Assembly: GCA_008360955.1 (NCBI GenBank)
Contig: LUCM01001982.1
Span: 363,814-427,813, forward strand
DNA: 64,000 nt
From: Fasciolopsis buskii
Lineage: Eukaryota; Platyhelminthes; Trematoda; Plagiorchiida; Fasciolidae
Direction of reading: 5' to 3'
Position numbers and translations under genes: made by a program. The notes below the pieces were generated by a model. That model saw nothing but the letters and a program-made list of their open reading frames with translations. It was not told where the DNA came from and searched no databases. This document shows positions 1 through 13,300 of the stretch, in pieces. Position 1 is the first letter of the stretch; each line of letters begins with the position of its first letter.

Positions 1-320
1 CCTGTCCAAATATGACCGGGGTATAAGTAGAAGGATGGATGAAAGCACGATTGATACTGTCGACATCCGCAGGAGTTTTCGTATGCTTCATCTTCTTCCC
101 ACACAAAAGTCGAATGCCTTGCCATAGGAATTGATTGTTGTTGCCAATCAATAGTTGGCTGACGAATGTAGTTGCGATGCGTTTGATTTAAGCTTTTACC
201 AGGTTGGAAATATCTGAGAATTCCAACCAATTTGACTGTTTCGAATGGGTCGAGTAAGGTATCCGGATTGGGGTGCACGAGATCTCGCCAAACGATGATT
301 GGAGACTTTAACCGATATGG
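1..320 (-). CDS. Open frame at window edge, possible kinase-domain fragment
   Basis: The frame is open from 320 to the window edge, with a possible acceptor ccgtagttag just before it. It contains VWRDLVHPN and, eleven residues on, VKLVGILRYF. In Fer/Fes the kinase has H-P-N-I-V-K-L-I-G-V between helix C and strand 4, so this could be that place with an insertion. The remaining residues (including WEEDEAY and a Cys pair) are not recognised. The glycine loop and catalytic-lysine exon expected between here and exon 12 were not found, and phase could not be tied to exon 12. Tentative. Confidence 0.35.
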
Positions 321-1252
321 CTAACTACGGTAGTCAATATCATCCCCGCGCTGGAAATGTTTTTAATCGTAGGTTATCATGGTTTAAATGTTACATTAGC
401 GGCCTAACGATGAAATAGGTGAAACATAGTCCACCCACAGTGTGCTTCCGATCTTTGTCGCCCGATTTTTCCGAAAAAGGGATAGTCATTTTTAATAATT
501 ATTATGCACTATATGTTCTTTCAGATGCCTAGGCCGACACCTTGAGGAATAGAAATTAGACAATTACGGAGGTGATTTATGGAACAATTGATGGTTGATA
601 CTACAAAGATCAGGAAGCTATCAAGAACTTGGTTAACAATAAATCGGGAAGAACCGAGTTTACGATATCAACGTACACAGCTTTTTCAATCCCTTGGAGC
701 CTTACAACAATGAGCAGTCAATCATCGAACAAAAACCAATCGTATCGAATGAGCTGAGGAGACCACAACTGCGACTTGTCTCAGATACTGCGAAACTTAA
801 AAGTAATCGCGCGCATAAGCGGCCTCTGTACGGGCGAACCAATGAACCGGGACAAGTCCGAGTAAATGCGTCAATACATCAAGCGTGCATGCACGTCGGG
901 AGGCCTACTACTTGTAAATCACGAGGATTGATCATCACCCCAACAAACGTGCTGTCTGCCTATACGCAACTGATTTATCCAAGCGTAAAAGGGCACCGTT
1001 GTCCCACAAATAGGGGCAATTCAGCTCCTGATAAGACATTCTTTCAAGTAGTGACAATGGTAGTAACCAAAACCAGAATATATTTGCTCCAAGTTAATGG
1101 CTGTTAGATCGAAGATAAATGAAAAGGACCGATAAAAAAATCACCAAAAACAGCGGCTTTTAAAGAGGCGAAGCTAGCCATGACAAACTAAACAACTTGA
1201 AATCGCATTCACTAAAAAATAAGCCTGACAAAGCCCCCTACTCCTTGCTCAC
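321..1252. other. Unassigned stretch between SH2 exon and window-edge frame
   Basis: Should contain at least one more exon if the kinase reading at 1-320 is right. One minus-strand frame between about 693 and 802 is open in the correct phase, with usable borders, but shows no kinase motif. A 137-codon plus-strand frame (694-1107) begins at TTG and has no recognisable feature. Nothing is called. Confidence 0.5.
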
Positions 1253-1348
1253 AGGATCGGCTGAACTTTCAAACTAGTGTAATCAACAGCATTTCCATGA
1301 GCTATATTTTTCGCAGTTGAATTAAAATCGTTAATTTGTTGTATCCGT
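1253..1348 (-). CDS. Exon 12: C-terminal part of SH2
   Basis: 96 bases, phase 2 to 2, separated from exon 11 by an intron of only 79 bases. Donor GATCCT|gtgagc. Codes RIQQINDFNSTAKNIAHGNA and VDYTSLKVQPI, which can be aligned with the SH2 end of Fer (a leucine/isoleucine helix, then V-x-Y-x-S-x-V-x-L-x-P). The acceptor (AG 1349-1350) was picked for phase and has a mediocre pyrimidine tract. Confidence 0.62.
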
Positions 1349-4300
1349 CTCAATTTGAACGTTGACTGTCCATAAACGTGTGAGTTCGTAAGCTAGAAAA
1401 CAAACTTGTTATCACGGAAAAACATACCTGATAGTTGGAAATTCGCCCTCTTCGAGACGCCAACCGGAATCTTTCGATGTACCGCCATAGAGAATGAAAT
1501 GCTTATGACCGAACCAGTTCACGGACAGAACCATACGCATCACAGTGGTGTCCGCACCGGACAAGACAGTACGATCCGAATTACCGTTCCCGTTCCCGTC
1601 AGCTGCCTTCCGATTTTCTTCCACAGCAGCATTCCAATTTTGTACTAGGTCTCGACAACTAGCCCGTTTGCTGGTCTGTCGAATGAGAAAATCGCCCTGT
1701 TTTTGTAGCAGCCTACATGTTGGATTATTAACCGATGAAAAGAATAGATCGAATGGATCAGGGATCGTATGGGTCCAAATGGAGATGAGTTATAACAACG
1801 AAAATTTGTGGACTGCTTGAGCAATAGGCTTATACCGCAACAGACTATGGAGTACCGTGCACGTAATGAAACTGGTAGAAGTCCAGTGCTATGGACGGAA
1901 TAAAAAAGACTATTGCCAGTAAGTTCGTAAAACCTAGTGATAGAAACATGTAGCGCACAATCACAATGGTCATCTCCAGGATAAATCAAATTCTGTATAG
2001 TTTAAGTAGAATGCATAAGAGACTGGTCGCATAATTGGTTACCGACTGTTGGGGCCGAGGATCAGACAAGATTTCTGATAGACGAAGCCTAACGCACCTA
2101 TCCACATGTACACGTGTCACGGATATCCACGAATTCCAAAATTTTCTGTTTTAATGTCCTGAAGGTTCTAATACTTCCGAGATATAGAGAAGCTGCAGCA
2201 AACAGCATGAATTTCTTTAGTTTCTTCGTATTATATCTGTTTACAGACACTTTTAGGACTAGTTAAAAACCAGTGGCCTTGACTGTGAAAACATTCTTGT
2301 CAAAGCATGAAAAAATATTGCATTATATATATATATATATATATATATCATCAGCTTGAAACCAACACCCAACACCTCTGGCGGTTGTAGTCAGACGGCC
2401 AAGGTACTTTAAGCTACTGACCGTCTCCAATCGGTCACTACAAATAGTGAGTGAAAGCGAAAGCTCCTAAGAGTTTTGAAGAAGCAACTTGGACTTTTAA
2501 GGTACAAAGTACATACCGCATCGGGATACCTCAATTGCCAAGCGATCCAATGCATTATGAATTGCCTGTATCTTAATGGAGCACGAAACTATCATGAACT
2601 TGTTTACGAGGGTTTTAGATTTACACTAGTTAATATTCGGAAAAACTAACAAGCTCGCCTATTTTCTCAAACATTCTACACATGTATGTACGGGACGAAG
2701 TCAATTATTTAAGAATTCGAGTATTAACTGGGGTTTATTAATTATTGGCAGACACACACACTGAGGAATTTTTGTCTAGAGGGGGTCCTGATTTACTTGA
2801 AAGCTGGTCTTGCATCAAGATCATTTAAGCTCGCTGCATTAATCGCTTATGCTGTTTTCTCGACAAAGAAGTAGAAATACTTTCGACGGCACGACGTAGG
2901 AAGCAATGAACTGATTAAAAACTCACTTTGAACTTTGTGCCTAAACACATCCAGCGCCTTAAACTGAAAACGGTAACCTTTGGATAATAGTGAACGAATA
3001 AACTGTGCCAGGAGCGTGTTCTTTATGCAAGAAATCAATCACATTCAAAAGTGAACAATGGGCTATTCATATCCTGTTAAAACTTAACGATACGAATTTT
3101 ATCCCCTCACACAGTCAGTCATTGCGCAATCCCTTCTTAAGTATGAGGACAGTAATCGACTCCCTCTAAGGAGCGGCGACTTTCTCGAGGCATCAAACCT
3201 TTGAGAATAAAACCCGAAGTTTTCTGACCAGTTCCATTTCATCAGATTTAAACTGAGCTGCGGAAATGCCATCAGAGCCGGGCGATTCACTAATTATTAA
3301 GGCTTGGATTTTCTTGTGCACTTCTGACTTACAATGTGGATCTGTCGCGACAGATCAAGGAACATTTTCGGGAAGAGCTGCGAGCAGCTGACGATCGAGA
3401 TCAACTGATTTGAGCCTTAAAATGTTCCCCTCCGCGTACGAGACGCCGCTGCTGATTGTGAATAGGCCAACGGTCAGTTCTACAGATCGTTTCATTCATA
3501 TTAGGTGGTCTACAACCAGCAGCTCCGATGAAATGGAGCATGACTTATTCACAGACATACATTTTACAAAACCTACACCCGTTTAGATATTATTTTTCTA
3601 CTTATTATATATATATACTCTAAGTCTATTTAAATCACGTCCTGTTAGAACCGTAAAAGAAGAAGAAGGCGATACTGGGAGGAGAGAAATGAAACGGTTT
3701 CTCGTATACATTTTACCTTACGTGTAGGTTTTTCACACATTTCTTACGACAATGGCTGTCTGTCATCCACCAAGATTCGTCTGAGCTGGACACCACCCAA
3801 CTGCGTAGGCCGAATTACCGGTATCCCACACTGAGCTTTTGACCAGGATACCTGGTGTACTTCGAGGAAGCACGAGTCAGAGCATCCTCTAGCCTCTAGA
3901 ATTCGATAGTCGATATTCCGAGTCGTATACCTTCTGATCAACTTGTAATAGGGACCTAAAAAACTCCCGAGGCACCTACGTTTCGTTCGTAAAATGTACC
4001 CTAATCGACGATTGCTATTTATTTGAACTGACAATTTTTCGTTTTCTAAACTGTAATTTTGGCGACATAATTCCTCGGATAAAACCGGTGGTCGAAAAGT
4101 TCGATCCGTAAGCTACTTCTATAACACAGTATCATTAAAAAGATACAGTTATAAATCTATTCAATGGTGGAACGCAATCCCTCAAGTCGTGGTGCTACCA
4201 GTGGACTATTTTGGCATTCCATATAAAAAACGATAGCTAGGCAAAAAACTTGCCGTACCCATGACGAGGCTATTTCATGTCTGCAGGTGCTTATTCATTG

Positions 4301-7300
4301 AGTATGATCGAGCGCTACCGGTGATGGGCCAAAAGTTTGGTAATTTTCTCTCTATCCATCGAATTGGGAAGAACCAGAACGCTTACAACTCTGTTTCTGT
4401 ATGAATAGTTACCACACCAGCCATTTGCACCAAAAAGATAAGTCAAGACTTAGGATACATTCGCCTAACAGATAAATTATTGCCGGCCGGTGATTTGACT
4501 GACTCAGTTGCTGATGTTCCAAGTCGCAAGTTTAGAGGATTGCAAGAAATTGAGACAAAAATAAATTGTGATGTACAAATTGTCACCAGTTCTGTGATTT
4601 TTTATCAATTACTTAAATCCAAGGCCTTCGCCGTACTTAGGCTACCCGCAAAGAAGTCATCTATCAGTAGGGGTCGATCGCTGTCCGCTAGCGGTCCGTG
4701 GCTGTGTAAATCAGTGGTGGATAGGTGCAATATCATGTGGTGAAGTTCAACAAACTGTTCAGAGCCTCCCTGGGAGCGTAACGGCTAAGGCGTTCGACTC
4801 AAAATCGCTCGTCCTGGGTTTGCGTCCCGGTTCGGGTGCGATGGATATGCACCGCTCATGATTCCTAACAAGGATGAAACAGCTGTACAGTGCTTTCATC
4901 GATTCTTAATGGTCAGTTGAGCGATGACATCACATGGTGAATTATTTCATGAATTACTTAAATGTCGCACAAATATGGGTACAGATAATGCATCATCGGA
5001 ACCATGGAGATGGACGAAAACAATAAAAACGAAGAAAGAATGGGAAACAGTGTATGATTCGCGACATATAACAAATTTTCCATCCTCCATATCTATGTCA
5101 TCGATTATGCATTGAGATCCATGATTCCTCCATGACCTTAATACTACCCACGAGGCAGCAGGATGATCTGAGGGTCCCGTAATCCACTGGAGACCGGTGA
5201 CTGATTACTCAGTTTATATGTCCGTCGGACAGAGGTAAACGTCCCGGGTGCCCAGTACTCCCTTTTGTTACAGAAGTCGATTAGCATACAGCATACAGCG
5301 GCATGCTCCGTACACCGCTCATGGTCGGTTTGGAATTGCCATTAGCAGTCTTGGGTATCTAGCCTAGACTTACTACCAAAGATCGGCCAACCAAGTGGAG
5401 AGCGACTGGCACTCGCTTTTGTCCTAGCACTCTAATGGGAACAACGTCACCGGAAGTCAGCGCGTAAGCCTATTTGAAACAACCGGTCATTCGTGAGCAT
5501 TCCAGAGACGTTCAACGCGGGTAGCCGATCACGCTGAAGCATTTGGAGGATGTTTACCGCATGGTGGCCACAAGCCTCCAAAAGTCTCGGTAGGGTCGAA
5601 AGTGGGTGTTTCAGGTTTCAATGCTGCAACTCGCCCTGAGGGCCTCCCGAAGTGTTTCCAAATCACTGAGCGTCTAAATTAATTTGCAAAGTAGAATTTA
5701 CTTAGTCTTTTCGTGGCGCAAGACATTTTGTTAAAGGGTGAAGAAGAAGTCGACCGCCCCCCGCTCGTCACCGGGTGGGTTGATATCCAGTCTAGAAAAG
5801 ATGGGTAAATGCTGATCTACAAAAACTCACACATGACGTACAAAGCATACCATAGTGAGTGTCAAGAGTACTTGGCACTTAGGACGTCTGTTCTGATCTA
5901 GTGGGTGTCTTGCTTTGTTGGGCGAGGTCCGAAATCAGGCAAGTGCCCTTCGAATACCGAGATCCATGGCCTTGAAACTTAGCGGCTTAGGAGAATAGGT
6001 CACAATATGTCAGGCCTGGTACAAGCACGATAACAGCGAATCGCCGTCTACCACCGGTGAGGGAATCCGTTGTGAGAGTAAAAGGCGCAAACCGCTTAGG
6101 AAACATCTGACGTCTAACGAGGGCTGATAAAGCCTATGGAGTACTAAGCTACAGATAGCTCGCGTGTGTGGGTTCGAATACCACCATGGTTGGAAACATC
6201 GCCCAAACTGGGCGAGAGGGAGGGAAGGAAATAGTTGAAGCCGTATTTGCAAATGCGTTAAATGTGGCACTGATTAGGATATTCCACGTTGACCACGTTT
6301 TAATGGTAGTTACTGATGACAGATTGCAGAGTTTTCAGTAAAGGGAAAATCTAAATCGCATCAGAATGCACCTTAACGTTAAGTCCAATCACCTACGCGA
6401 GGTCATTTGTCAATATATTTCGAGACAAGGAATAGCTGTGCTCCCAAACATAGGTCTTCTTAGCGTGCCAGTGGAGAGAAACATAATGGGACTGAAAACC
6501 TAGGAAATTTTCAATTTTTATGGTAGACCGTGTAGTGTGTTGACGTAAACAATACCGCTGTTCAAATGATCATATCCCTATGTGCCGTCAGCGGCCCAGC
6601 GGCTCACGAGAGTCCCGTCTCGTGAATCTAGTTTACAGACGAGATTAGACTGGATGCTACTTTAGATCTGAGTATCCGAGTGGTAACTGACACAGAGACA
6701 ACCAGCAGTGAATCCAATAGATAAATTTGGATTTTTCCTCTATTACCCTTCGCCAGTACTGTTCTTTCTCGCCGCGATTCACACGACATCGAATTTATGC
6801 TAAAGACACAAGTACCATTGCAAGTAGTAGGAGGCCATATGGTACAAGAACTTTCCGATCGTGTAAACTAAATCACTGAGAACGAAATTGCTGGTAGTGA
6901 GATCGCCTAAATCGTATTGCCTAATATAAAATCACAGACATCGTTAGATCGATTTATATAAATGAGTTAAGGTCAGTCGATTCAGAACGGAAATAAAGGA
7001 GGAAACCAATCACTAACCTTTCGACTTCCGCTCGAGGCAGAACCCCATGAAACCACGGCTCCTTATTGATATCCACCTCACCCTGTATAAATGGGGAGCA
7101 GGGCAGAAATCGTTACTGATTGCACAATACACTCCAAAAACTCAAACATAAAGGGGTCGATTGCATGATTACACACATTTAGGACCGAAGCAAGCGGCCT
7201 CAAAACACTAAACGGGAGAATAGCGAAAGCCAGCACATTTCATTTGCCCCGTGGTAAACTGCATAGAACTCAAATAGATCAATATGAACAGCTCCATGAA

Positions 7301-10300
7301 GCCGTATGTCAAATCTGAAACGAATGAAGGAATAAATGTCATCTACTATCGTCTTCTTCCAATCTGGAGTCTATTCGGTAACCGGAGTAGGGAACTATCA
7401 ACAGGCACAGATCAAAGTGCGTCTCTTAACTAGCCAGCACGTAGAGTGAAAAACAACCGGAAATCTACCGGGTTTTGCTCTGAATGCGTTGGCAAACGAA
7501 CAGCACCACAACGTCATGGAGAACCTATTCAGCGAAATTCAGAAGAAAGTATACACATCGAAGGAGGTTCGACACGAGGTTAATCTTAAACCAACAAGGC
7601 AGGTTTGAAGAGGTTATAGAATAATATTGTTAGTTATTTTATATAAATTGCTGAGAAAAAAATCAAAGTAGTCATGAGGATTGTAGAAATTAGACTTGAT
7701 TTCGTCAGCTCCGTGTTCGCAGCTATGCCACGACATACGACACTTTAATAGACCGGATTTGGAATCTCATGCTGCATGGCGAATGAACTGGTCACTTTGA
7801 AGCCTTAGGTAACAGACAGGCTATGAACACAGCATGAAGAACCGTTAGACATGCGCAGCACTCACTCAACCGAGTGGATTCCATTGCATAAACCTTCGTT
7901 AATCGATACACGCATTGCATGTCTGCAAGACATTCGATACACCATGTCCACGTGCAAATGATATCCTCGTGAGGATGAGATACGCCTTGGTAAAAAGAAA
8001 AAACTGTTTTCTCCGATGGTCATTTATCCCTACTGTGATGCGACTCAGGAAATGAAAATCGTTGTCAGTTAGACAAGACACAAATAATACTTCTGATTGA
8101 AGTCAATGAGTTCAATGATGGAATCACATTAGAAAATATGGTGTAGTAATCTCGAGAAAGGCTGATCACATTTAAATGTGTAGAGTTTTTTGGTACCGAT
8201 GGATGTCACCGATAACGCGGTACCAACTGTATGCCACCAGCTGAGCCCCCAGGCCATAAATGAAAAGTCTAAAATAGTCGACGTCATGATGAGACCACAC
8301 CACTCGACGTATACGGCAACAACAATCTAATAATACGCATTATATGAGCAGTCTAGTGTTACCGTCACCGATCACAATCATCCTAAGTCTCTCGTGAAGA
8401 AATGACTACGGATACCAGTCAAACTAGGAATGGAGCAGCAGACAAGGTCCTCACTTCCACTAAAATCTGTATCTTTGCGGGCCGTGAGAGAACGAATCTT
8501 CTGAATGGCTGCATTATGTTAAATTCGTCCTGAGTGAGTAAAATTCATGCACTGTACATCAATAGCTGATTGTATTCAAGATGCAAAGAAATCGCGTGAA
8601 TCCCACTTCGCATCCGAGTGCATGTGCATCCATACATAATCGTACTAGTCAAAAAGCAAGGTGAAAGTCCACCGGAATGAATTCCGTTCATGGAAAAATT
8701 GACCTGTAAACCAAGCCGTTGATTACTTCGATTTACGGAAGTCCACAATGTTTGTACTGTATCGGAGCGTTTCATCCCTTGGAGTTGGAAGAGAACGATC
8801 CATCTGCAAACAACCAAATCGTTCGATGTTCCTCGGGCACACAAAACTGCAGCTGAGTAGGTCAATCGAGGTCCATTTTGAATAAACCCAAATTAAAGCG
8901 AGAAATATAGGTAGCAAGCAAAAACAGCAGATAAAAAGTAAGAGAAAAATCTTGCTTCACTCTTTGGACAAATAAGGCTGCATCAGAAAAGCGGTTTTTC
9001 GACTGAGCCTATTTCTATCTGTGACGGCAAAGCTGGTCCTCGTTCATGCTAGCGTCCTCGGTGCAACGACGTCTGGTCTCCCGGACTGATAATACGACGC
9101 GTGGGAATGAACATGGCAGAGAGCGACAGCATTCCGCAGATGGCTATTTCGCCGAACGTGAGCGGTGGTACTTGGAAATTTGCACGCAACATGCATAGAT
9201 TACGTGGAATCAAGTGACAACATCCTATTGCAGATAAATTTCACTGTCTCCAATCATATCTCTGCTTTCATGCCCCGACTACAGCACTTTACGACCATGC
9301 GTATGGAAGCCTTAGGTTCTGAAACCATTGTGGCACCGCATCACCTGGCATTGTTGACACTAGCAACGAGTCTACTTAAGGTCATTTCCAACAGCTTGGT
9401 GCCAATGAGTGCCGGTCAGGATAGTATACACATATTCTAGCGCCGACTTTGGAAAGAAACATACAAACGCCAGAGAGCATCGGGTACGCATAACTGACAA
9501 ATGGCAATAACCTCGAAAGCGGTCGTTTGCTTCGGGAGGAATTTTTCCCTACCATCCGTATAAGAAACATGTTATTAATAACAACGCATTGCACTGTACA
9601 GACTTTTGCCTATAAAAACGTCGCATTTCAGTCAAAAACCACTAATCGCCATGCAAAAATGAAGAGGAAATAAACCCGTCGAGGAAGGTGATATGTGAGC
9701 ACATTAAGATAAGCTGCTCAGGAAGTCGGCTGAAACACGGTCATAGTTTGTTAAAAGGCGTGCGGAATACGGGACAGCGGAGTTTCCGTAAATATTGATT
9801 CTTGAGGGTATGGGACGAAAAGTGGGTCGTATTGAAATATGGCAGCGGCACTTTGAAAGATCGTTGTTCAGAGGCTGCGTGGGATCTGAAAGAATTTTGT
9901 GAGCAAATTTTTCACATGCTGATAGGTGCTGATCATACGTCGAACGGTTTGAATTCACCTTTCAAAACTCGGATGATATTCGCATCTCGGTTACGGATTC
10001 TTCGCAACCTCTAATTGAATGAGCTCCTACAGCATGGCGTAAGAAACGTTCTGGTCCATTCCTGTTTTCCAGAGATTTCCAATGACTCCTGATAAAAAAA
10101 ACAAATAAAATTCCACAGAACGATGATTTTAACCCAACAGTGAATGGGATACCATGGTCACATGTTCCCCTTGTTGATGGGACTATCTGTTGTGTAGCGA
10201 AACGATTCTGATGAGCCCGAATAATAGTCACCTACACAGTACTCGGGCCTATTCAGGATGAGCGCCTGGACGGCTTTAATCTTAGATTGTTCAGACACAC

Positions 10301-13300
10301 ACCCCCAATATGGTAGAAATTGATTCTTTTCGGGTGCAGGAAATTCTTCCACCTTCTGATGGACCTGGTGGCTTCACTTAGTATAATCCGAAGTAGATAG
10401 TAGAAGAACATGCAGTGCGTTTAAGATATCCTTCGGTGAATCGTCTACCCTCAAGCACAGAAAAAACGAAAACAAACAGAAACGACAAGTAATGAAAATG
10501 AAACTGATCTGTTCAACAAATGGACATTGACACCAAAGCCGGCTTTGCTCCAATTCAACTTACGATTGCAGTGGGTACTGTGTTAGCGGAATTTAATCGT
10601 GACGCGTCTGTCCCTTCTGTTCGGGTTATTTGAAGTCCGGAACTAGGCATCGAACTAGCCGGTCGACTGACTAAAGAAGAGAATGATGAAAAGCGGGACG
10701 GAAGAAATGAGTATTCAAATAAAAGCTAAGCAGTATGGAACATAGAGAACACAAATCAAATATAGAGGAAAATTGTCAGAATACTAGCCTCAATAGACTA
10801 AAGCAAATTAGCAAATGAGAGAGAGATTACAAGTCTATGTGCGGTTCACCAAACCACGAAACTGGGTGTGCACTTGTAGATACCAAAAGACGAGAGTGGA
10901 ATTCGGAAAATTTTGTTCGACGCATTTTACGTGTCTTGTAGCGCAGAATTGTTGATCAGGGGGGCACCGAACACAAGAATTTGTTGTCTAGGAAGCACCA
11001 TATGTCGAATCCAAACTATATAGTTTCAATTCGAGCTTTGTATCGTCAAATTAGGCAATGGTTCGATAACACCACGGTGACAGTTTACAACAGGAGCTAC
11101 ACGTCTGAAGAAGCAGACGGTGCCGAGCCCTGTGTGACTGGATTGAAAAACCCTTCCTTTTGATTATTTGGATGTCAACCTATGAATCAGTGTCCGCATG
11201 GTGCGTTTTTATTGAAATCTACCGAAATTCTATTCGGATTCGATTTGAATTCCACTCACAAAGAGAAGACATTCGGTAGACAGACGTCCTGCGTTCTTCA
11301 TAAACCCGAAAAAAATGCAAATCAGTTAGCGGTACACGTACAGACGGTTTTTCCTGAAACAAGAAACATGTATCCAGTGGAAGAACAAAGAAAGCCGAGA
11401 TTATAATAATTCTCAAAAAATGCTTTGCCCTTAACAACCGAGAAGCATTCAAATTTCGTATAAAACTTCCGTAGATCCGGGTACGTGGTATGACAAAAAA
11501 ATCACACCATGTTATCAAGAGGGACCCAAAGCCGAATAGTTCAAAATCCGGAAAGATCATAAAGTCGAGTATGATCCGATAGAAAAGAACATTCGGAAAC
11601 AGTCGTCATCACAGTGTGCAGCAGTGAATTAGGGTTTCAAACGCTCAATACTATAGCCCTACCGAGTTTAAACATTACTGTGGAGAAGCTAATGCTCAAA
11701 CGCTGCCAATGCTTTTACGTATCCCCTACCCTAACAATCTCTTAGTTAGGCTACATGAGATGGTTCACGCCCGTTTTTCATTGCCATTTAAAAAAAATAA
11801 CCAGCTAAACTAATATTAGAATATTTATAATTAACTATTGTTATTATTACTACCGATAAAAAGCAAAGAAACACAACCCGTACTTAGTTAGGCGATCGAT
11901 ACATTAGGGGATTTCGTGAAGACGAAGCTTAGTAGTAGCGCCTCTCTATTGAAAGAAGGGCACACGGCAGTTAGCATCAAGGTTGAGTTTGACTGAAGAA
12001 TCAACAGAAACATCCCCACTTTCAGTTCCCTACAATCATCCTCTATCGTCAATGTTATTGGCCACTGTCCTGTTTTGAAAAAGAAAATACCATGTAATAT
12101 GCTTGGAAGGAATGATGCAAATTAGTTAGGTTGAGTGGTACAATGATAGAATTTCCAAGGTTGAATTAAAGCAAAAAGAAGAAACCGGAGAAACCTTGAA
12201 AAATCACAACATAAAACTAGAATAAATAAAATCAGGTTTCAGTACGCAAAGATTTCACCGAATAGTCTGCGAAATCCGATGGCTGAGATTTGCCCACATT
12301 CACGCCTAGTCACTGCCAAGAGACTTATTCACTCATCCATATGTTTCCCCATCTCCTATTTTCAATGTCCTAAATTACATGGAATAGCAGAAATCGCAAA
12401 CAATACGAATCCCAAGGAAAGTAACTTGGCTAGCTGGTTGAGAATCGCCCTCTGATTGCCCCAGAAAACAGAGATACAGAAGGTGATTCAGGAACATCAT
12501 ACACCAGCTCACCCGATATAATTTTTGTCGCCGTAGGGGAGGAGGGACTGTGTAGTGGGGGCAAACTTGGATCGAGCACTGACGGTAACGGTTTGTTGGT
12601 AGTTGTAGGCACCAGGGTCGGGAAAGTGGTGGTCAGTGTGTTTGTCGAAAGTGTCGAGGCAGTGGTAGTGGACGATACTTGGGAAACGTATTCACGTTCA
12701 ATCACAATATTTGAACTCGAGAGAGCACGTGGTGCAGGAAGCACGGCCGATTCAGCAATTCCAGTACGAGTGGGTCCGGCACCCACTGAGGCACGGAATG
12801 TATTAGACCGAGTAAACTGGGAACGGAAACGGGACACGGACTGACGTACGCTATTCCATAAGCGATTTCGTTCCGGACGAGGACCAGATAGGAATCCGTC
12901 CGACGGCGAAGAGACCAAAGTACGGGGAGCACGGGTGTCGGACGTTATTAGCACTGATGATAACTTGGAGTCATCATTCGCTGACTGCAGGGAAATCGTG
13001 TCCAGGGTTGGTCTTGTCTGAAGTCGATGCTGCACATGTTTCATAAGGAATGAAATAACATACTATAGATAGCGGTCTAGTTATCCCACAAACAAATGAC
13101 TTGGATGCATTTGGAGTGCAAAACAATTCTTACGATGAAGCAAACAATCTAATCAAGATAGCCTGTGATCAAGTAAGAACAATTTGAATAGCCAATGAGT
13201 CTTGCCACCCCTCTTGGAGGGTTTAACTGTATTCAGAAAGTAAACAGCTCTGCTATCTCGCGGTTGGTTGTTAAGAGTACAATATTAGGGGTCTCATCGG

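Larger units (their letters stand above)
1713..7017. other. Intron 10, mostly featureless with repeat fragments
   Basis: Intron between exons 10 and 11 of the kinase gene. It holds an AT run (2323-2348), a tRNA-like SINE fragment (about 4764-4840) and a short dispersed repeat near 5240-5290. A possible B-box (gggttcgaatacc) lies at about 6170. No coding frame here joins the gene in phase or shows a known motif. Confidence 0.5.

Noticed and set aside
694..1107. 137-codon plus-strand frame
   Set aside because: Begins at TTG, has no recognisable motif, and lies within the minus-strand kinase gene.
8545..8917. Possible LINE reverse-transcriptase fragment, minus strand
   Set aside because: Only vaguely resembles the part after a Y-A-D-D box; no block is clear enough to call.
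12593..12932. Plus and minus frames overlapping exon 9
   Set aside because: Shadow frames of the Ser/Thr-rich exon 9, whose frame joins its neighbours in phase.
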